64,000 bases of DNA from Cellulomonas sp. KH9. GTDB lineage: Bacteria; Actinomycetota; Actinomycetes; Actinomycetales; Cellulomonadaceae. The notes under the pieces are model-generated. The model saw nothing but the letters and a program-made list of their open reading frames with translations. It searched no databases and was not told the origin of the DNA. The stretch's first letter is position 1. Each line of letters starts with the position of its first letter. This document shows, piece by piece, positions 1 through 8,649 of this stretch. The position numbers and the translations under genes are program-made. The stretch lies in the NCBI RefSeq assembly GCF_900114185.1, contig NZ_FOSE01000001.1, forward strand, positions 271,724 through 335,723, read 5' to 3'.

Positions 1-1
1 G

Positions 2-310
2 GAGGCGCGGATGGCGTCGATGGCCCTGTCGGCGCCGAACGCGCGGGACGTGACGTGCCCGGACGCCGGGACGCCGTACGCGGCGGGGATGACGGGCAGC
101 TCGTGCGCGATCGTGTTCGAGCGGTCCAGCGCGAACCAGCCGGTGAAGTCCGGGCAGCAGTACCCGACGGTGACGTTGACGGCCACGGCCAGGTGGGAGG
201 CGACGTGGACGTCCTCGCTGGACCCGACGCCGCAGGCCCTGGAGGTCCAGACCCGGACCGTGACGGCCGAGGTCCCGGTCGGTGAGGTGCAGACGATCGT
301 CACGCGCTGA
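2..310 (+). CDS. C-terminal part of a secreted protein (5' end outside window)
   Basis: The reading frame is open from the window edge, so the start lies upstream. The visible ~102 residues match almost residue for residue the C-terminal third of the secreted protein at 51780-52799. Shared features are the SAPNA block, a Cys pair, TPYAAGMT, the TATxxWEATWTSSLD stretch, PQALEVQT and the VVTR/IVTR terminus. The full paralog has an N-terminal signal sequence and is translationally coupled to a lipoprotein, so this copy probably also followed a lipoprotein gene. The function is unknown and no catalytic motif is visible. It is likely an extracytoplasmic beta-rich protein of the WXG100-cassette neighbourhood. 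Confidence 0.75.
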   Translation, partial: EARMASMALSAPNARDVTCPDAGTPYAAGMTGSSCAIVFERSSANQPVKSGQQYPTVTLTATARWEATWTSSLDPTPQALEVQTRTVTAEVPVGEVQTIVTR

Positions 311-408
311 GCCCGCAGCGGTCGGTTGTGGAAACCGGCCACGCGGCTGCCGGGTCCACCAGTACGGTGACGGCGCACCGGCCAGGTGCAGCGATCGCGG
401 AGGGGCCT

Positions 409-702
409 GTGGGGGAGCTGAAGACCCGGACCGTGTCGAACCCGGAGTACGAGGACCTCACCGATCTGCTGGAGCGGGCGCGGTCGATGGCGGTGGTCGT
501 CGCCGGGGTGCTGGAGCGTCCGGCCGCTCTCATGTCGCAGGACCGGGTGTGGACGGGGCCGACCGCGGCTGAGTCGTTCGCCCTGGAGCTCGACGGGCGT
601 CGGGCGGACCTGCCGCTGCGGTTCGAGGCGTTCATCGACGCGGTCACGGCGCGTCGCGCGGCGGTGCCGCCGAGCTTCGACGTCCCGGTCTCGGAGCTGT
701 GA
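409..702 (+). CDS. WXG100-like small helical protein
   Basis: A 97-residue, mostly helical protein with a central W-T-G turn (VWTGPTAAESF) between two predicted helices. This is the signature of ESAT-6/WXG100 type VII secretion substrates and chaperone-like partners. The GTG at 409 is chosen because it follows a GGAGGGG-like ribosome binding site at about 399-405. An in-frame ATG at 328 would add a low-complexity tail. It overlaps the next gene by 4 bases (GTGA), so the two are probably co-translated, and the large downstream protein is its likely secretion partner. No Esx secretion ATPase or membrane component lies in the window. Confidence 0.7.
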   Translation: MGELKTRTVSNPEYEDLTDLLERARSMAVVVAGVLERPAALMSQDRVWTGPTAAESFALELDGRRADLPLRFEAFIDAVTARRAAVPPSFDVPVSEL

Positions 703-2632
703 GCGTGGCCTTCGCCAGTGTCGACGTCGAGGGTCTGGCGCTGCTGGTCGCGCGGCTCGAGGGCGCGGCGTCGTCGCTGCACGGGGTGTGCGCGGACCTG
801 ACCGGTAGGGCGAACGCCCTGGACGTCCCGGTGACCGAGCTGAGGAAGGTCGAGCACATCGCGACGTGGGTGGACGGGGAGCTGCCCGGGTTGCGTCGTC
901 GTCTGGACCTGGCCAGGCTCGCCGACACGGCCGTCCCGATCGCCCTGCGCGGCGGGGTCGTGACGATCGTCGAGCCCGTCCTGGACGCCCGGCAGGCCGA
1001 GGTGGTGGGCCGGGGACTGGCCGCCGAGCTGGTCGCGGTCGACTCGGCGGGGGAGCAGGCAGCCGTTCGGCTGCGCGCGTTGCTGGCGCGGCTCGAGGGG
1101 CACGTCGGCGATCCCGACGTGATGTCCGGGTTCTACGCCGAGCTGGGGACCGCACGGACCGAGCGGCTGGCGTACGTCGTCGCCGAGATGGCATCGGGCC
1201 TGGCGGTGCGGGAGGAGTGGTCCGGGCGCGGCGCACGGGACCTGCAGGTGCTGGGGCGCGGGTTCGCCGCGGCGCTGCACGACGCCGACCCTCCGGCGGG
1301 TCTCGCCGCGACGGTCGCGGCGTTCGGCCGGCGCCGGCGGATCACGACGTGGCCTGGGGGCGGCTGGCGCTGCTCCAGCACGGCACCATCCCGACGCGGC
1401 ACCTGGTGGCCTTCACGCGCGCGAATGCGTTGGACTCGCTCGTCGAGGACCTGTCCGTCGACGTCCGCGGTGACGTGCTCGACGGTCGTCCTGCGGCCGT
1501 CGGTCTGCCCCGTGACCGCATGGAGCTCGCGTTCACCGCACTCGCCACCGACCCCACCGCCGCGCGCCTGGCGATCTCGGCCGGGCCGGGCACAGGGGCG
1601 ATGGTCGAGCGTGTCCACGCCTACGACGCCCGGTTCGGTGTGCGGGTCGACCAGGCGTTCGGAGCCGCGCTGGCGGCAGGTGCGGGTGTCGGCGAAGACC
1701 CCGCCCGGCACGCCGCCGCACGGTTCCCGTTCGACGCGATCACCGCCACCGCGCGGCTGGACGGGACCATGTGGTTCGCCCGCGAGCACTACGCCGCGAT
1801 CGCCACGGCCTGGGCGCCGGAGATGCTCGCCGGGGCGACGGCGGAGGCGTGCCGGGTGCCGGAGTCCACCCGCAGCCGACCCGAGGGGTGGGAGGACATC
1901 CCGGGGCCGCGGCCGCTGTTCTACCTCTCCCTGGAGGACACCCGCGGGTTCCTGGCGACCTTCGGTCACACCGACGAGCTCTCGGCGCCGTTCGACCGTG
2001 CGGTGGGTGAGCTGTACTACGGGCTGATGGTGAACGCGGTGCGCCTGGACGCGGCAGCGGGGAACAGCGAGCAGATGGGCCGAGTCGCCAGCAGGTTCGG
2101 CAGCCTCGCGGGAGCGCAGTACCTCGCCCAGCACCAGGTACGCAGCGAGATGGACGCCCAGGCGCAGGCGACCCGCGACCTCCTGGGAACGACGACCGGT
2201 CTGGTCCTGGACCAGGTCGCGGGGCCTGACGGCCTCGTCGGCACCGTGCTCTGGGAAGCGGGGAAGTTCGGCATGAACAAGGGATTGGGCGTCTTCGTCG
2301 ACGGCGACGTCGCCGCCTCGCACGCGGGACGGCTCGAGGCACAGGCTGTCCGAGTCGCCCGGCTCCAGGACGCCGTGGTCGCCCAGCTCCTGGTCGCCAA
2401 CGATCCACGACATGCAGCGGGCCTGCCGTCAGCGCTCCGGTCGCCGACCGGAGGACTGATCGACCCTGTGAGGATCATCGACAGCCCTGCGCTCGACGCA
2501 GAGTTCGCGGCGTGGATGGTGTCGACCAACGTCGACGCTTCTGTTCAGTCGACCTACGATTCCGTGACGGATGCCGCCGGCGAGTTCCACGCCGGTTTCG
2601 GGCGTGTGCAGGCTGTGTTCGGCAGGGTCTGA
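699..2632 (+). pseudogene. Large WXG/LXG-type type VII-associated protein, broken by a frameshift
   Basis: Two long reading frames join into one protein of roughly 640 residues. The first covers 699 to about 1335 (helical N-terminus, ...TVAAFG). The second, one base back, covers about 1340 to 2632 (DHDVAWGRLALLQHG...). The switch lies in the GC-only stretch around 1325-1345 and is consistent with loss of one base. The N-terminus resembles coiled-coil, effector-like type VII proteins. The second half is globular and not recognised, and no nuclease or NAD-binding motif is obvious. It starts with GTG overlapping the stop of the WXG100 gene. Either it is a true pseudogene or the base is a sequencing error in a hard GC run. 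Confidence 0.6.
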
Positions 2633-2633
2633 G

Positions 2634-3176
2634 TCAGGTGCAGCGCGTGTGGCCTTCGACGTCGACGACGATGTCATCGGCTCCGGCTGTTGCTGCGCTG
2701 AACGACAGCGTGATGCCCTGCAGGTCGCCGTCCGTGACGTGATACGTCGCGTGGCGAACGTCCTCAGCCGCCGCCGGGTCGGCGATATCCAGACGATCGA
2801 AGCGTGCGAGGCCCTCATCCGCCGGGTCGAGTCCGAGTCTTTCGACCACGCCGAGGAACCTGTTCTCGGCGCGGGTCAACGCACTGCCCATGGTGCTCGC
2901 TAGTTTGTCCCGACCGACAGGGCCGATTGTCGCAGCAAAGACGTATCGGCTCCCGCCGTCGGGGCAGTCGCGCAGCTCGGCAGCGTCGTCTGTGACCTCT
3001 ATCGAGTCCGTCCTCATGCCGTCTGCCGTCCGGTCGGCGACGGTGCGCGTGGTGTCCGCCATGGCCGCGCGCTGCTCGTCCGCCGTGAGAGGCCCTGCGG
3101 TGCAGGCCCCGGCAACCATGACCCCGACGGCCATCGTCGTCGCCGTGGCCGCTCGGCGGGATCCAGGTCGGTTCAC
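2634..3176 (-). CDS. Putative lipoprotein
   Basis: A 180-residue protein with a basic N-terminus (VNRPGSRR), a hydrophobic stretch and a possible lipobox ending AGAC at about residue 25, so probably a membrane-anchored lipoprotein. The mature part is acidic, contains one RDCPDGGSRYVF block, and ends HTRC-T. The GTG at 3176 is chosen because it places the signal sequence at the N-terminus; a longer open frame upstream is low-complexity. It converges on the WXG partner gene with one base between the stops. No family is recognised. Position suggests an accessory of the neighbouring secretion/toxin cassettes. Confidence 0.65.
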   Translation of the reverse strand: MNRPGSRRAATATTMAVGVMVAGACTAGPLTADEQRAAMADTTRTVADRTADGMRTDSIEVTDDAAELRDCPDGGSRYVFAATIGPVGRDKLASTMGSALTRAENRFLGVVERLGLDPADEGLARFDRLDIADPAAAEDVRHATYHVTDGDLQGITLSFSAATAGADDIVVDVEGHTRCT

Positions 3177-3363
3177 GATTCGAACGTTGGCAGGCACCGG
3201 CGAATCCTCGCAGGTCGGGCACTGACGGTGCGGGCCTTTCCACGGTCCGCGAGGCTGGCGGACCGAGGGTCTCGGTCTGTCTCGTGGCGTCGGACCGTCC
3301 TTTCCTGGTATCCGGCCGGCTGCGGTGGGTACGACGCTCCGGTGACGAACTGCCCCTGACGCG

Positions 3364-3744
3364 TCACAGGCGCACCGCCCTCGGGTCGACGCCGGCGGCA
3401 GGCCACACGACCCCGTCGCCGTCGACCACCCACGCGGGCTCCGGTAGCAGTGCCGCCAGCCGTGCGATCCACGAGGCGAACAAGTCCTCCCAGCGGCACT
3501 CGACAGAGACAGCGAGGGCTGTGCTGAGGTCGGGCATGTCGTCCAGTCCGGGGCGCGCGGCGAGGTCGTCACGCCAGTCGTGCGCGTGCCGGGGGTCGAG
3601 TGCGCCGAAGATCGTCAGGTAGCGGTCCTGGTCGTCGGGGTACTGGGCGTACGGTCCGTCGACGACCGCCCCCAGGGCCGCCGCGGCGCGCCAGACGTCG
3701 TCCTCGAAGGAGGTCGAGGTCGAGACGAGATTGGCGGTCTTCAC
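3364..3744 (-). CDS. Small acidic protein, possible immunity protein
   Basis: A 126-residue, acidic, Trp-rich cytosolic protein with the core ECRWEDLFASWIARLAALLPEPAWVVDGDGVVWPA. A second, damaged copy exists at 46672-47000. Size, acidity and duplication next to WXG-toxin cassettes fit a polymorphic-toxin immunity protein, but this is inference; no family is recognised. The start is GTG at 3744. It stands alone, with the next gene (3841-4130, also damaged) on the same strand about 100 bases upstream. Confidence 0.55.
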   Translation of the reverse strand: MKTANLVSTSTSFEDDVWRAAAALGAVVDGPYAQYPDDQDRYLTIFGALDPRHAHDWRDDLAARPGLDDMPDLSTALAVSVECRWEDLFASWIARLAALLPEPAWVVDGDGVVWPAAGVDPRAVRL

Positions 3745-3840
3745 CGCGCGGTTCTCGGTGGGTGCATGGGTGGGACATCCTCGGGTGGTGGGGAGGTGGC
3801 GTGGGGGTCAGGACGGTGCCCGCACGTCGGCCGGCTGGTG

Positions 3841-4130
3841 TCAGGTGCGCAGGACGGTGTCGTGGATCCGTACGCCTGCGGACGTCACGGTGACCGTCAG
3901 CCGGCCCGCCAGGCCGTCGCTGCGGGACGTGACGGCCACGTGGTGCCCGTCCGCGTCCCGGTCGATCGTGACGGTGTCGACCGTCTCGCGGGTGACCTCG
4001 ACGTGAGCCGCACGGTGGCGTGCTCGGACGGGAACGACACCGACCGCACCCACGGCTCCTCGCCGACGTCGGCAGTCAGGCCGAGATGCGCGAGGTCGGT
4101 GTCGTCCGGTGCGGTCAGGGGTGCGGGCAT
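3841..4130 (-). pseudogene. Immunity-like gene with internal deletion (MPAPLTAP family)
   Basis: The N-terminus (MPAPLTAP... LGL... EEPWVRSVSF... ATVRL) is read in one frame and the C-terminus (VEVTRETVDTVTIDRD... to VRIHDTVLRT) in another. The paralog at 52910-53278 has about 20 extra residues (TLTWDT...RGDEVL) exactly at the switch near 4010-4020. A deletion there therefore removed that block and shifted the frame. The family looks like a small beta-rich immunity protein because copies recur only beside toxin cassettes. The two copies are damaged in opposite halves, so together they show the full-length form. Confidence 0.6.
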
Positions 4131-4182
4131 CGTGGGTGTCCGATCGCGGGCGTGGGGGGTGTCGTGGTTGGCGTGGTGCGCG

Positions 4183-5085
4183 TCAGCAGTCGGGCGGGCG
4201 GGGGACGTCGGTGCACAAGCCTGAGACCAGGCGGCTCGTGCGTTCCTCGACGGTGAACGGTGCGGTGGCCGCGGTCGTGCTGGCGACGCCGTCGACGTCG
4301 CGCCACAGCGGGCTGCCGTCGACCTGGTAGCGGCCGGTCCACTCGGCCGTCAGCGTGATGGTGGTCGTGCCGGGCTGCTCGTACTCGTGGAAGACGTCGT
4401 GGTCCGGGTAGGGGCGGCCCGGAGAGCTGGTGGTGAGCGTGTGGCCGTCGCCGAAGTCGTACGCCCAGCGGCGCGGTGTGGCCTCGACGGTGACGCCGAT
4501 GCCGAGCAGGTCGGTGCGGAGGGTCACCGGGGCCGGGTCGGTGGACACGATGGTCTCGATGTTGACCAGGGCCCAGCCGCGGTCGGGCTGCAGGGTCAGG
4601 GTGGGGGCGGGCAGGGGGAGGCGACGGAAGTCGTCAGAGGTGAGGACGGGGAGGATGTCGGCGGCGCACCCACCGGCGTCGACGATCGTCCAGGGCGACC
4701 AGGCCGCGGTCGGCGTCGAGCGCTCCCGGCTCCACAGCGCGTCGAGCGGGACGTCCTCACCGCAGTTGTTCACCCCGGCGACCCCGTCGGCGGGCGGGCA
4801 CTGCCCGTTGAGGGGTGTCGTGGGGACGGCGTTGGAGACGTTGCACCGCGGGGCGCGGCGGTACTGGGTGAGGTCGTAGGCGGGGGTGCCTTTGAGGGAT
4901 TCGTGCCGTTGCTGCTGCTCGTTGCCGTCCCGCGCATTGAGCTCGACCGCATCACCGGTCTCAGACGTCTGGCCACCGTAGGAGGTGTCCCGGCCCGCCG
5001 CCAGTGTCCCCGACGCCATGAGCACGACGAGTGTCAGAGTCGTGCCGACGACCATCCCACCCCGGCGGAGAACGCGCACGGTCAT
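4183..5085 (-). CDS. Secreted PKD-domain-like protein
   Basis: A 300-residue protein with an N-terminal signal sequence (MTVRVLRRGGMVVGTTL...) and a PKD-like beta-sandwich segment in the C-terminal half (YDFGDGHTL... HDVFHEYEQPGTTTITLTAEWTG). Several paired cysteines (NNCGED, DAGGCAAD, GLCTD...PDC) are consistent with an extracytoplasmic protein. The ATG at 5085 overlaps the stop of the upstream lipoprotein gene (ATGA), so the pair is one operon. The same pair recurs at 62089-63578 with high similarity from DILPVLT/DLLPVLT to the end. The N-terminal third differs most between copies. Function unknown; adhesion or cell-wall association is a guess. Confidence 0.75.
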   Translation of the reverse strand: MTVRVLRRGGMVVGTTLTLVVLMASGTLAAGRDTSYGGQTSETGDAVELNARDGNEQQQRHESLKGTPAYDLTQYRRAPRCNVSNAVPTTPLNGQCPPADGVAGVNNCGEDVPLDALWSRERSTPTAAWSPWTIVDAGGCAADILPVLTSDDFRRLPLPAPTLTLQPDRGWALVNIETIVSTDPAPVTLRTDLLGIGVTVEATPRRWAYDFGDGHTLTTSSPGRPYPDHDVFHEYEQPGTTTITLTAEWTGRYQVDGSPLWRDVDGVASTTAATAPFTVEERTSRLVSGLCTDVPRPPDC

Positions 5086-5681
5086 CCCTCGACGGCGGTC
5101 GCGTCGACCGCGAGCATCCGCCACCCGTCCTGCCAGGCGATCGCGAAGTAGAGCTCGTACCGTTGCGCCTCGCGCTGTCCGGTGACGGTGCCGCTGGCGT
5201 CCTCCACCGTCGAAGCCGGTTGCTGCACGACGATCGTTGCCGTGTACCGGCTGCCTTCCGTGATCGTCGACCCGTAGGCGGACTCCACGAGAGCGACCTG
5301 ACCGCGGTCGAGCTCACCGGTGGCCTGCATCTGCTCGACGTTCTGGATGACTCCGTTGCAGAACCCACAGGCGGGATCCGACATCGCGCGCCACTCCGCG
5401 AGGTCGCCGGTCGCGAAGACGTACGCGTACAGATCGACCCCGAAGTACTGCGCCGCGGCGAGCGCACCCGCCTCGTCATTCGTCGACATCGCTGCGGGTC
5501 GGGCGGGCAACCCTGGTGACTCGGGCGTCTGGCTCGGCGTCGGCGTCGAGCTCGCGGTGGTCGCCGGACTGCTGGTGGGTGCGGGCTCGCCGTCGTCGGT
5601 GCAGCCCGTCAGCGCAGCACCGGAGGCCAGCAGGACCGCCAGCGTGAGAGTGGAGCCTCGTCGGCCCGGGCGCGTCGGCAT
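5082..5681 (-). CDS. DUF6318-like lipoprotein
   Basis: A 199-residue lipoprotein: basic N-terminus, hydrophobic core and lipobox ALTGC (Cys about 27), then a Thr/Ser/Pro-rich linker and a globular domain. The domain carries LPARPAAM...DEAGALAAAQYF...LYAYVFATGDLAEWRAMSDPACGFC. This resembles actinobacterial DUF6318 lipoproteins (family recalled, not searched). The -10 box TACTTT lies six bases before the ATG, so the mRNA is probably leaderless. It is followed by an overlapping PKD-protein gene. Paralogs are at 62970-63578 (intact) and 11893-12112 (truncated). Confidence 0.78.
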   Translation of the reverse strand: MPTRPGRRGSTLTLAVLLASGAALTGCTDDGEPAPTSSPATTASSTPTPSQTPESPGLPARPAAMSTNDEAGALAAAQYFGVDLYAYVFATGDLAEWRAMSDPACGFCNGVIQNVEQMQATGELDRGQVALVESAYGSTITEGSRYTATIVVQQPASTVEDASGTVTGQREAQRYELYFAIAWQDGWRMLAVDATAVEG

Positions 5682-5687
5682 GCCGGA

Positions 5688-5700
5688 AAAGTACCGGTTA
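5688..5700 (-). promoter_or_regulatory. Leaderless promoter of the DUF6318/PKD operon
   Basis: Read on the minus strand: TAACCGG-TACTTT, then six bases (TCCGGC), then the ATG at 5681. It is one of six copies in the window of a GAACCGG-TAnnTT element. Confidence 0.6.
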
Positions 5701-5794
5701 CAGGCGGCGGTCGGTGGCGATCGGATAGGCCTGTGGACCAGTCAGCGTGAGGGCTGGCCTCGTGCCAAGGGTCATCGATGGCTCCCGATGCCGC

Positions 5795-6283
5795 TCACGT
5801 GAACACGGGTGCTCCGGACGGCTCCCGAACTGCGGCGACGACGACGTCGAGCGGGTAGACGAGTGTCCTGGCAAGGTCTGCCGCTCTGTAGTCGACGAGG
5901 TCATCGGCCCACCGCTCGGTCCCGCCCTCGACCCACCGCACAGTGGAGTGCCGCCAGTCGGACGTGTCCAGGGCGGTTCCTTCCGGAGGATCTCGCGGAG
6001 CGGGCGCGAGCTCGCCCATCCCAGTGGCAGCGCGCCACCTGCTGCCCAAGATCAACGCGAGGAACCGGAAGAGCGCGGCCTCCTCGGCAGTACGCAGGAC
6101 GACGCCGGTCGTCCTGCCACGCTGCACTTCATCGACCGTGAAGACGTCGTGGGCCCTGCGGACGACGTGATTCGTCTCGGAGTCCCCGATCTCGAGGCCC
6201 GAGCCGTCGCTCGTCGAGCTGACGAAGGCGCCGGACTCGGCAGCCAGTTGGAGAACGGCCTGCGGGAGGGTGATAGGTGTCAT
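5795..6283 (-). CDS. Probable immunity protein for the TNT toxin
   Basis: A 162-residue acidic protein whose ATG (6283) overlaps the stop of the TNT toxin gene by ATGA, the classic toxin-then-immunity order. The N-terminus (TPITLPQAVLQLAAESGAFV) and the central block (ALFRFLALILGSRWR) resemble the remnants at 47904-48240 and 53660-54010 (TLTQPELLLSFVVEAGGVAE, ALDRFLALSAG...SRNRL). These form one immunity family. Known TNT toxins are paired with a dedicated antitoxin (IFT in Mycobacterium tuberculosis). The match here rests on position and the shared blocks, not on a search. Confidence 0.7.
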   Translation of the reverse strand: MTPITLPQAVLQLAAESGAFVSSTSDGSGLEIGDSETNHVVRRAHDVFTVDEVQRGRTTGVVLRTAEEAALFRFLALILGSRWRAATGMGELAPAPRDPPEGTALDTSDWRHSTVRWVEGGTERWADDLVDYRAADLARTLVYPLDVVVAAVREPSGAPVFT

Positions 6284-7980
6284 GCGAGCACTCCCCATCT
6301 CAAGAGGTCGGTCACCGTTGCTGCGTTCCCGTCCCGCAGGAATCGAACCTGGATGCCGCCGCCTGGCTGGCCGAACGCCGGAGCGATCTCCGAGACCTCA
6401 ACCGTGATGCCACGTGGAACCCTTCCTGTGAATGTGTACCCCATGACGGGCCTGTCCAGGTTTGCGGGCGGCAACGCGCGCTCGCCCCATGCCAAGCCCG
6501 GCGGTACGCCGAGGTAGGTGCCGCCCGGCCAGCCGACGCGGTCGAACCGATCTCCGTAGAGCGCGCGGAACCGTTCGAGATCGTGGAAGACGACCCGCGA
6601 TCCTGCCACGGCCCCGTCATTGGGTGGCCAACGGAGGTCGGCCCGCTCGTTGATGTATCGGCGTGACCATTCCCTTTCCGTGAAAGGCAACCCGGTGTGG
6701 GGATCGCGTCCCCAGGGGTGTGACAGGTCGCCCCCCAGTCGCGCCACGTCCGGGTCGATGGTGCGCGGCGGCGCGCTCCCACCTCTGGGGTACGACGTCA
6801 TGCTCCGTGGCTTGCCGTACTGCGCATCGGGTGCGACGTCAGGCTCGCGCACCCAGCCTGGACCCGAAGGGGAGTCCGACCGCAACGGCGCCATCATCTC
6901 GTCATGAGTGCGAGGCCCGCCCACGCCCCTGCGTGGAGCGAGAATGTCGTCGATCCGCGACCGCCACGACGCGGGCAGGTGCGTGAGGGCCTTCTGCAGG
7001 ATCTTGCCGACGACCCCCACACCGATCAGCGACGTGACGGCCAGGCCGAGCTCGAGGGATCCGAGCTTGACCAGCTCCTGTCCGTCGATCTTGCCTTCGC
7101 CCCAGTCGGCGGCCACGTCGAGGAAGTCCCCGACCGAGACGAGGGTGAACCCGACGCCGAGGATCTTCAGTCCGAACGTGAGCCCGGCGACGGCGCCGGC
7201 GGCTCCGCCGGGTACGGCGCCGACGCCGAACCCGAAGATCGCGCCGGCGGCGGTGCCGCCCATGGCGCCGATGACGGCCAGGGCGACGGCCAGCACGGCA
7301 CCGACGACCACGAGGACCCATCCGACGATCCGCAGGGCGTCGGCCAGGAACCGGAAGATCGCGACGTGCCGGCCGATGAACTCGCGGACCCCGTCCAGGT
7401 GGGTGTCGATCCACTCACCGAGGTCGGCGGTGGTGCGTTCCCACCAGTCGCCGATGGCCGCCCCGGCGTCGGTGACGGCGTCCCAGGCCTGCCCGGCCTT
7501 GTCGGCGACCCACTGCGTGCCGTCGGCCACGGCGTCGGCGGCGTCGTCCCACCGGTCGGCGAACCAGTCGCCGATGTCACGGGAGCGGTCGGTGTCCTGC
7601 CGGTCGGCGGTGATCTCGCTCGCGCTGGTCGCGCCCCAGGTGAGCGTCTGGCCTCCGTCGTCCAGGGGCGTGGTGGTGAACGGGACGGAGACCGGTGCGG
7701 GGTCCACATCGAGCACGGGCAGCGGGCCGCCCATCGACCCGTACCGCAGCTGCTCCAGCGCCTGGGCCCGGTCCAGGTGGGTGTCGACGACCGGCAGCAC
7801 GTGCGAACCGAGCCGGTCGGCGGCGCCGAGGACGTCGTCGAACCCGGGCGTCGGCACCCCGAGGTTGCGGGCGCGTGCCCGCAGGGAGACCCACTCCGCG
7901 TCGATCGCCTCGCACACCTGGGCCACGTCCGAGCGCACGCCGGCGACCGCCTCGGCGCTGACCTCGACGACCCGCGTCAC
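6280..7980 (-). CDS. WXG/LXG-type secreted toxin with C-terminal TNT (NAD+ glycohydrolase) domain
   Basis: A 566-residue polymorphic toxin. Residues 1-110 are helical (VTRVVEVSAEAVAG...), followed by an acidic linker with WFADRW, WERTTADL and similar Trp blocks. A long hydrophobic segment at about residues 220-330 (ADALRIVGWVLVVVGAVLAVALAVIGAMGG and Gly-rich continuation) could insert into membranes. The C-terminal ~110 residues form a TNT domain: DRVGWPGGTYLGVPPG, RALPP, YTFTGRVP and FGQPGGGIQVRF. In the TNT family the latter Gln is catalytic for NAD+ hydrolysis. The GTG at 7980 is chosen because it overlaps the stop of the WXG100 gene and matches paralog starts (MTRVVE). Residues 1 to about 380 are nearly identical to the toxins at 48932 and 54370; only the tip differs. 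Confidence 0.85.
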   Translation of the reverse strand: MTRVVEVSAEAVAGVRSDVAQVCEAIDAEWVSLRARARNLGVPTPGFDDVLGAADRLGSHVLPVVDTHLDRAQALEQLRYGSMGGPLPVLDVDPAPVSVPFTTTPLDDGGQTLTWGATSASEITADRQDTDRSRDIGDWFADRWDDAADAVADGTQWVADKAGQAWDAVTDAGAAIGDWWERTTADLGEWIDTHLDGVREFIGRHVAIFRFLADALRIVGWVLVVVGAVLAVALAVIGAMGGTAAGAIFGFGVGAVPGGAAGAVAGLTFGLKILGVGFTLVSVGDFLDVAADWGEGKIDGQELVKLGSLELGLAVTSLIGVGVVGKILQKALTHLPASWRSRIDDILAPRRGVGGPRTHDEMMAPLRSDSPSGPGWVREPDVAPDAQYGKPRSMTSYPRGGSAPPRTIDPDVARLGGDLSHPWGRDPHTGLPFTEREWSRRYINERADLRWPPNDGAVAGSRVVFHDLERFRALYGDRFDRVGWPGGTYLGVPPGLAWGERALPPANLDRPVMGYTFTGRVPRGITVEVSEIAPAFGQPGGGIQVRFLRDGNAATVTDLLRWGVLA

Positions 7981-8276
7981 GTGGTGGACTTCCGCTCGAC
8001 GGCCTCCTGCTCGTCCTGAGCGCGGCTGAGGGCTCGTCGGGCGTGCTGCAGGTCCTCGAGTACCGCGTCCTCGGCGCGCTCGAGCCTGTGCGCGAGCCGG
8101 CCGCTGAGCAGGACCAGCTCGTCGTGGTGCAGCCGGTGGGCGGCCGTGCCCGTCCAACTCCCCGGAGCCCCGACTGCATGGGTCGCCCGCCGCAGCGACG
8201 GGACACGCTCACGCGCCGTGACGAGCAGCGCCTGCAGCTCCTTCACCCGGCGCTCGGCCGAGTCGACTGCGGTCAT
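7977..8276 (-). CDS. WXG100-family partner of the TNT toxin
   Basis: A 99-residue helical hairpin protein: MTAVDSAERRVKELQALL, then GSWTGTAAHRLHHDELV with the W-T-G turn at about residues 40-43, then a long charged helix. This fits a WXG100/LXG-partner that escorts the toxin to a type VII secretion system. The ATG at 8276 is preceded by GGAGG (about 8280-8285), and the stop overlaps the toxin GTG by four bases. Near-identical partners precede the other two toxins (50632-50940, 56073-56381). Confidence 0.8.
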   Translation of the reverse strand: MTAVDSAERRVKELQALLVTARERVPSLRRATHAVGAPGSWTGTAAHRLHHDELVLLSGRLAHRLERAEDAVLEDLQHARRALSRAQDEQEAVERKSTT

Positions 8277-8649
8277 CGCGCCTCCTTCGTCACGATCCGG
8301 CGGGCCGCCCGAAACCTACCGGTTCGCAGAGCCCTGCGGGCGCCGTCCACACGAGTGGCGGATGCGATGCCAGGCGCGGTGCCGTCACGGTTCCGAGAAG
8401 CCACCCGACCGCGGTGTCACGCGCCGCCCGCGAACGTCCGACTTGCGTCCGCAGACGTCGGGACCCACCGGCGCGGGGTGCCCCGGCACGGGCGGAGTCG
8501 ACGGTGGTGACGCCCCGTCGGACGCCCCGCACGACCCTGCCGCCGCCTCGGCGGACGCCTGACGTCGCACGCCCCGACGCGGGCGGCTCACGGCCGTGGC
8601 CCGCGATGTCGATACCGGAGGTGGACACCCACCCGAGGAGGTCACGACC
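8277..8649. other. Intergenic region between divergent genes
   Basis: It holds the promoter of the toxin cassette (8313-8324) on the minus strand and the ribosome binding site GAGGAG (about 8635-8640) of the helicase gene on the plus strand. Nothing else with coding character is seen in the middle ~300 bases. Confidence 0.6.
8313..8325 (-). promoter_or_regulatory. Cassette promoter, GAACCGG-TAGGTT
   Basis: Minus strand CGAACCGGTAGGTTTCGG, about 35 bases before the ATG of the WXG100 gene. This leaves a short leader that contains a GGAGG ribosome binding site. Same element as at 50972, 56416, 5688, 63585 and 12119. Confidence 0.55.

Larger units (their letters stand above)
6945..8330 (-). repeat. 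Toxin-cassette trunk repeat, copy 1
   Basis: DNA from the promoter through the WXG100 gene and the toxin's N-terminal two thirds is highly similar to 49600-50990 and 55035-56430. The similarity stops abruptly after the ...LPASWR-RID segment, where the toxin tips begin. Such trunks allow tip exchange by homologous recombination. Confidence 0.8.

Noticed and set aside
300..2413. Long minus-strand frames over the WXG partner gene
   Set aside because: Shadow frames; the plus-strand translation has clear helical protein character and a coupled start.
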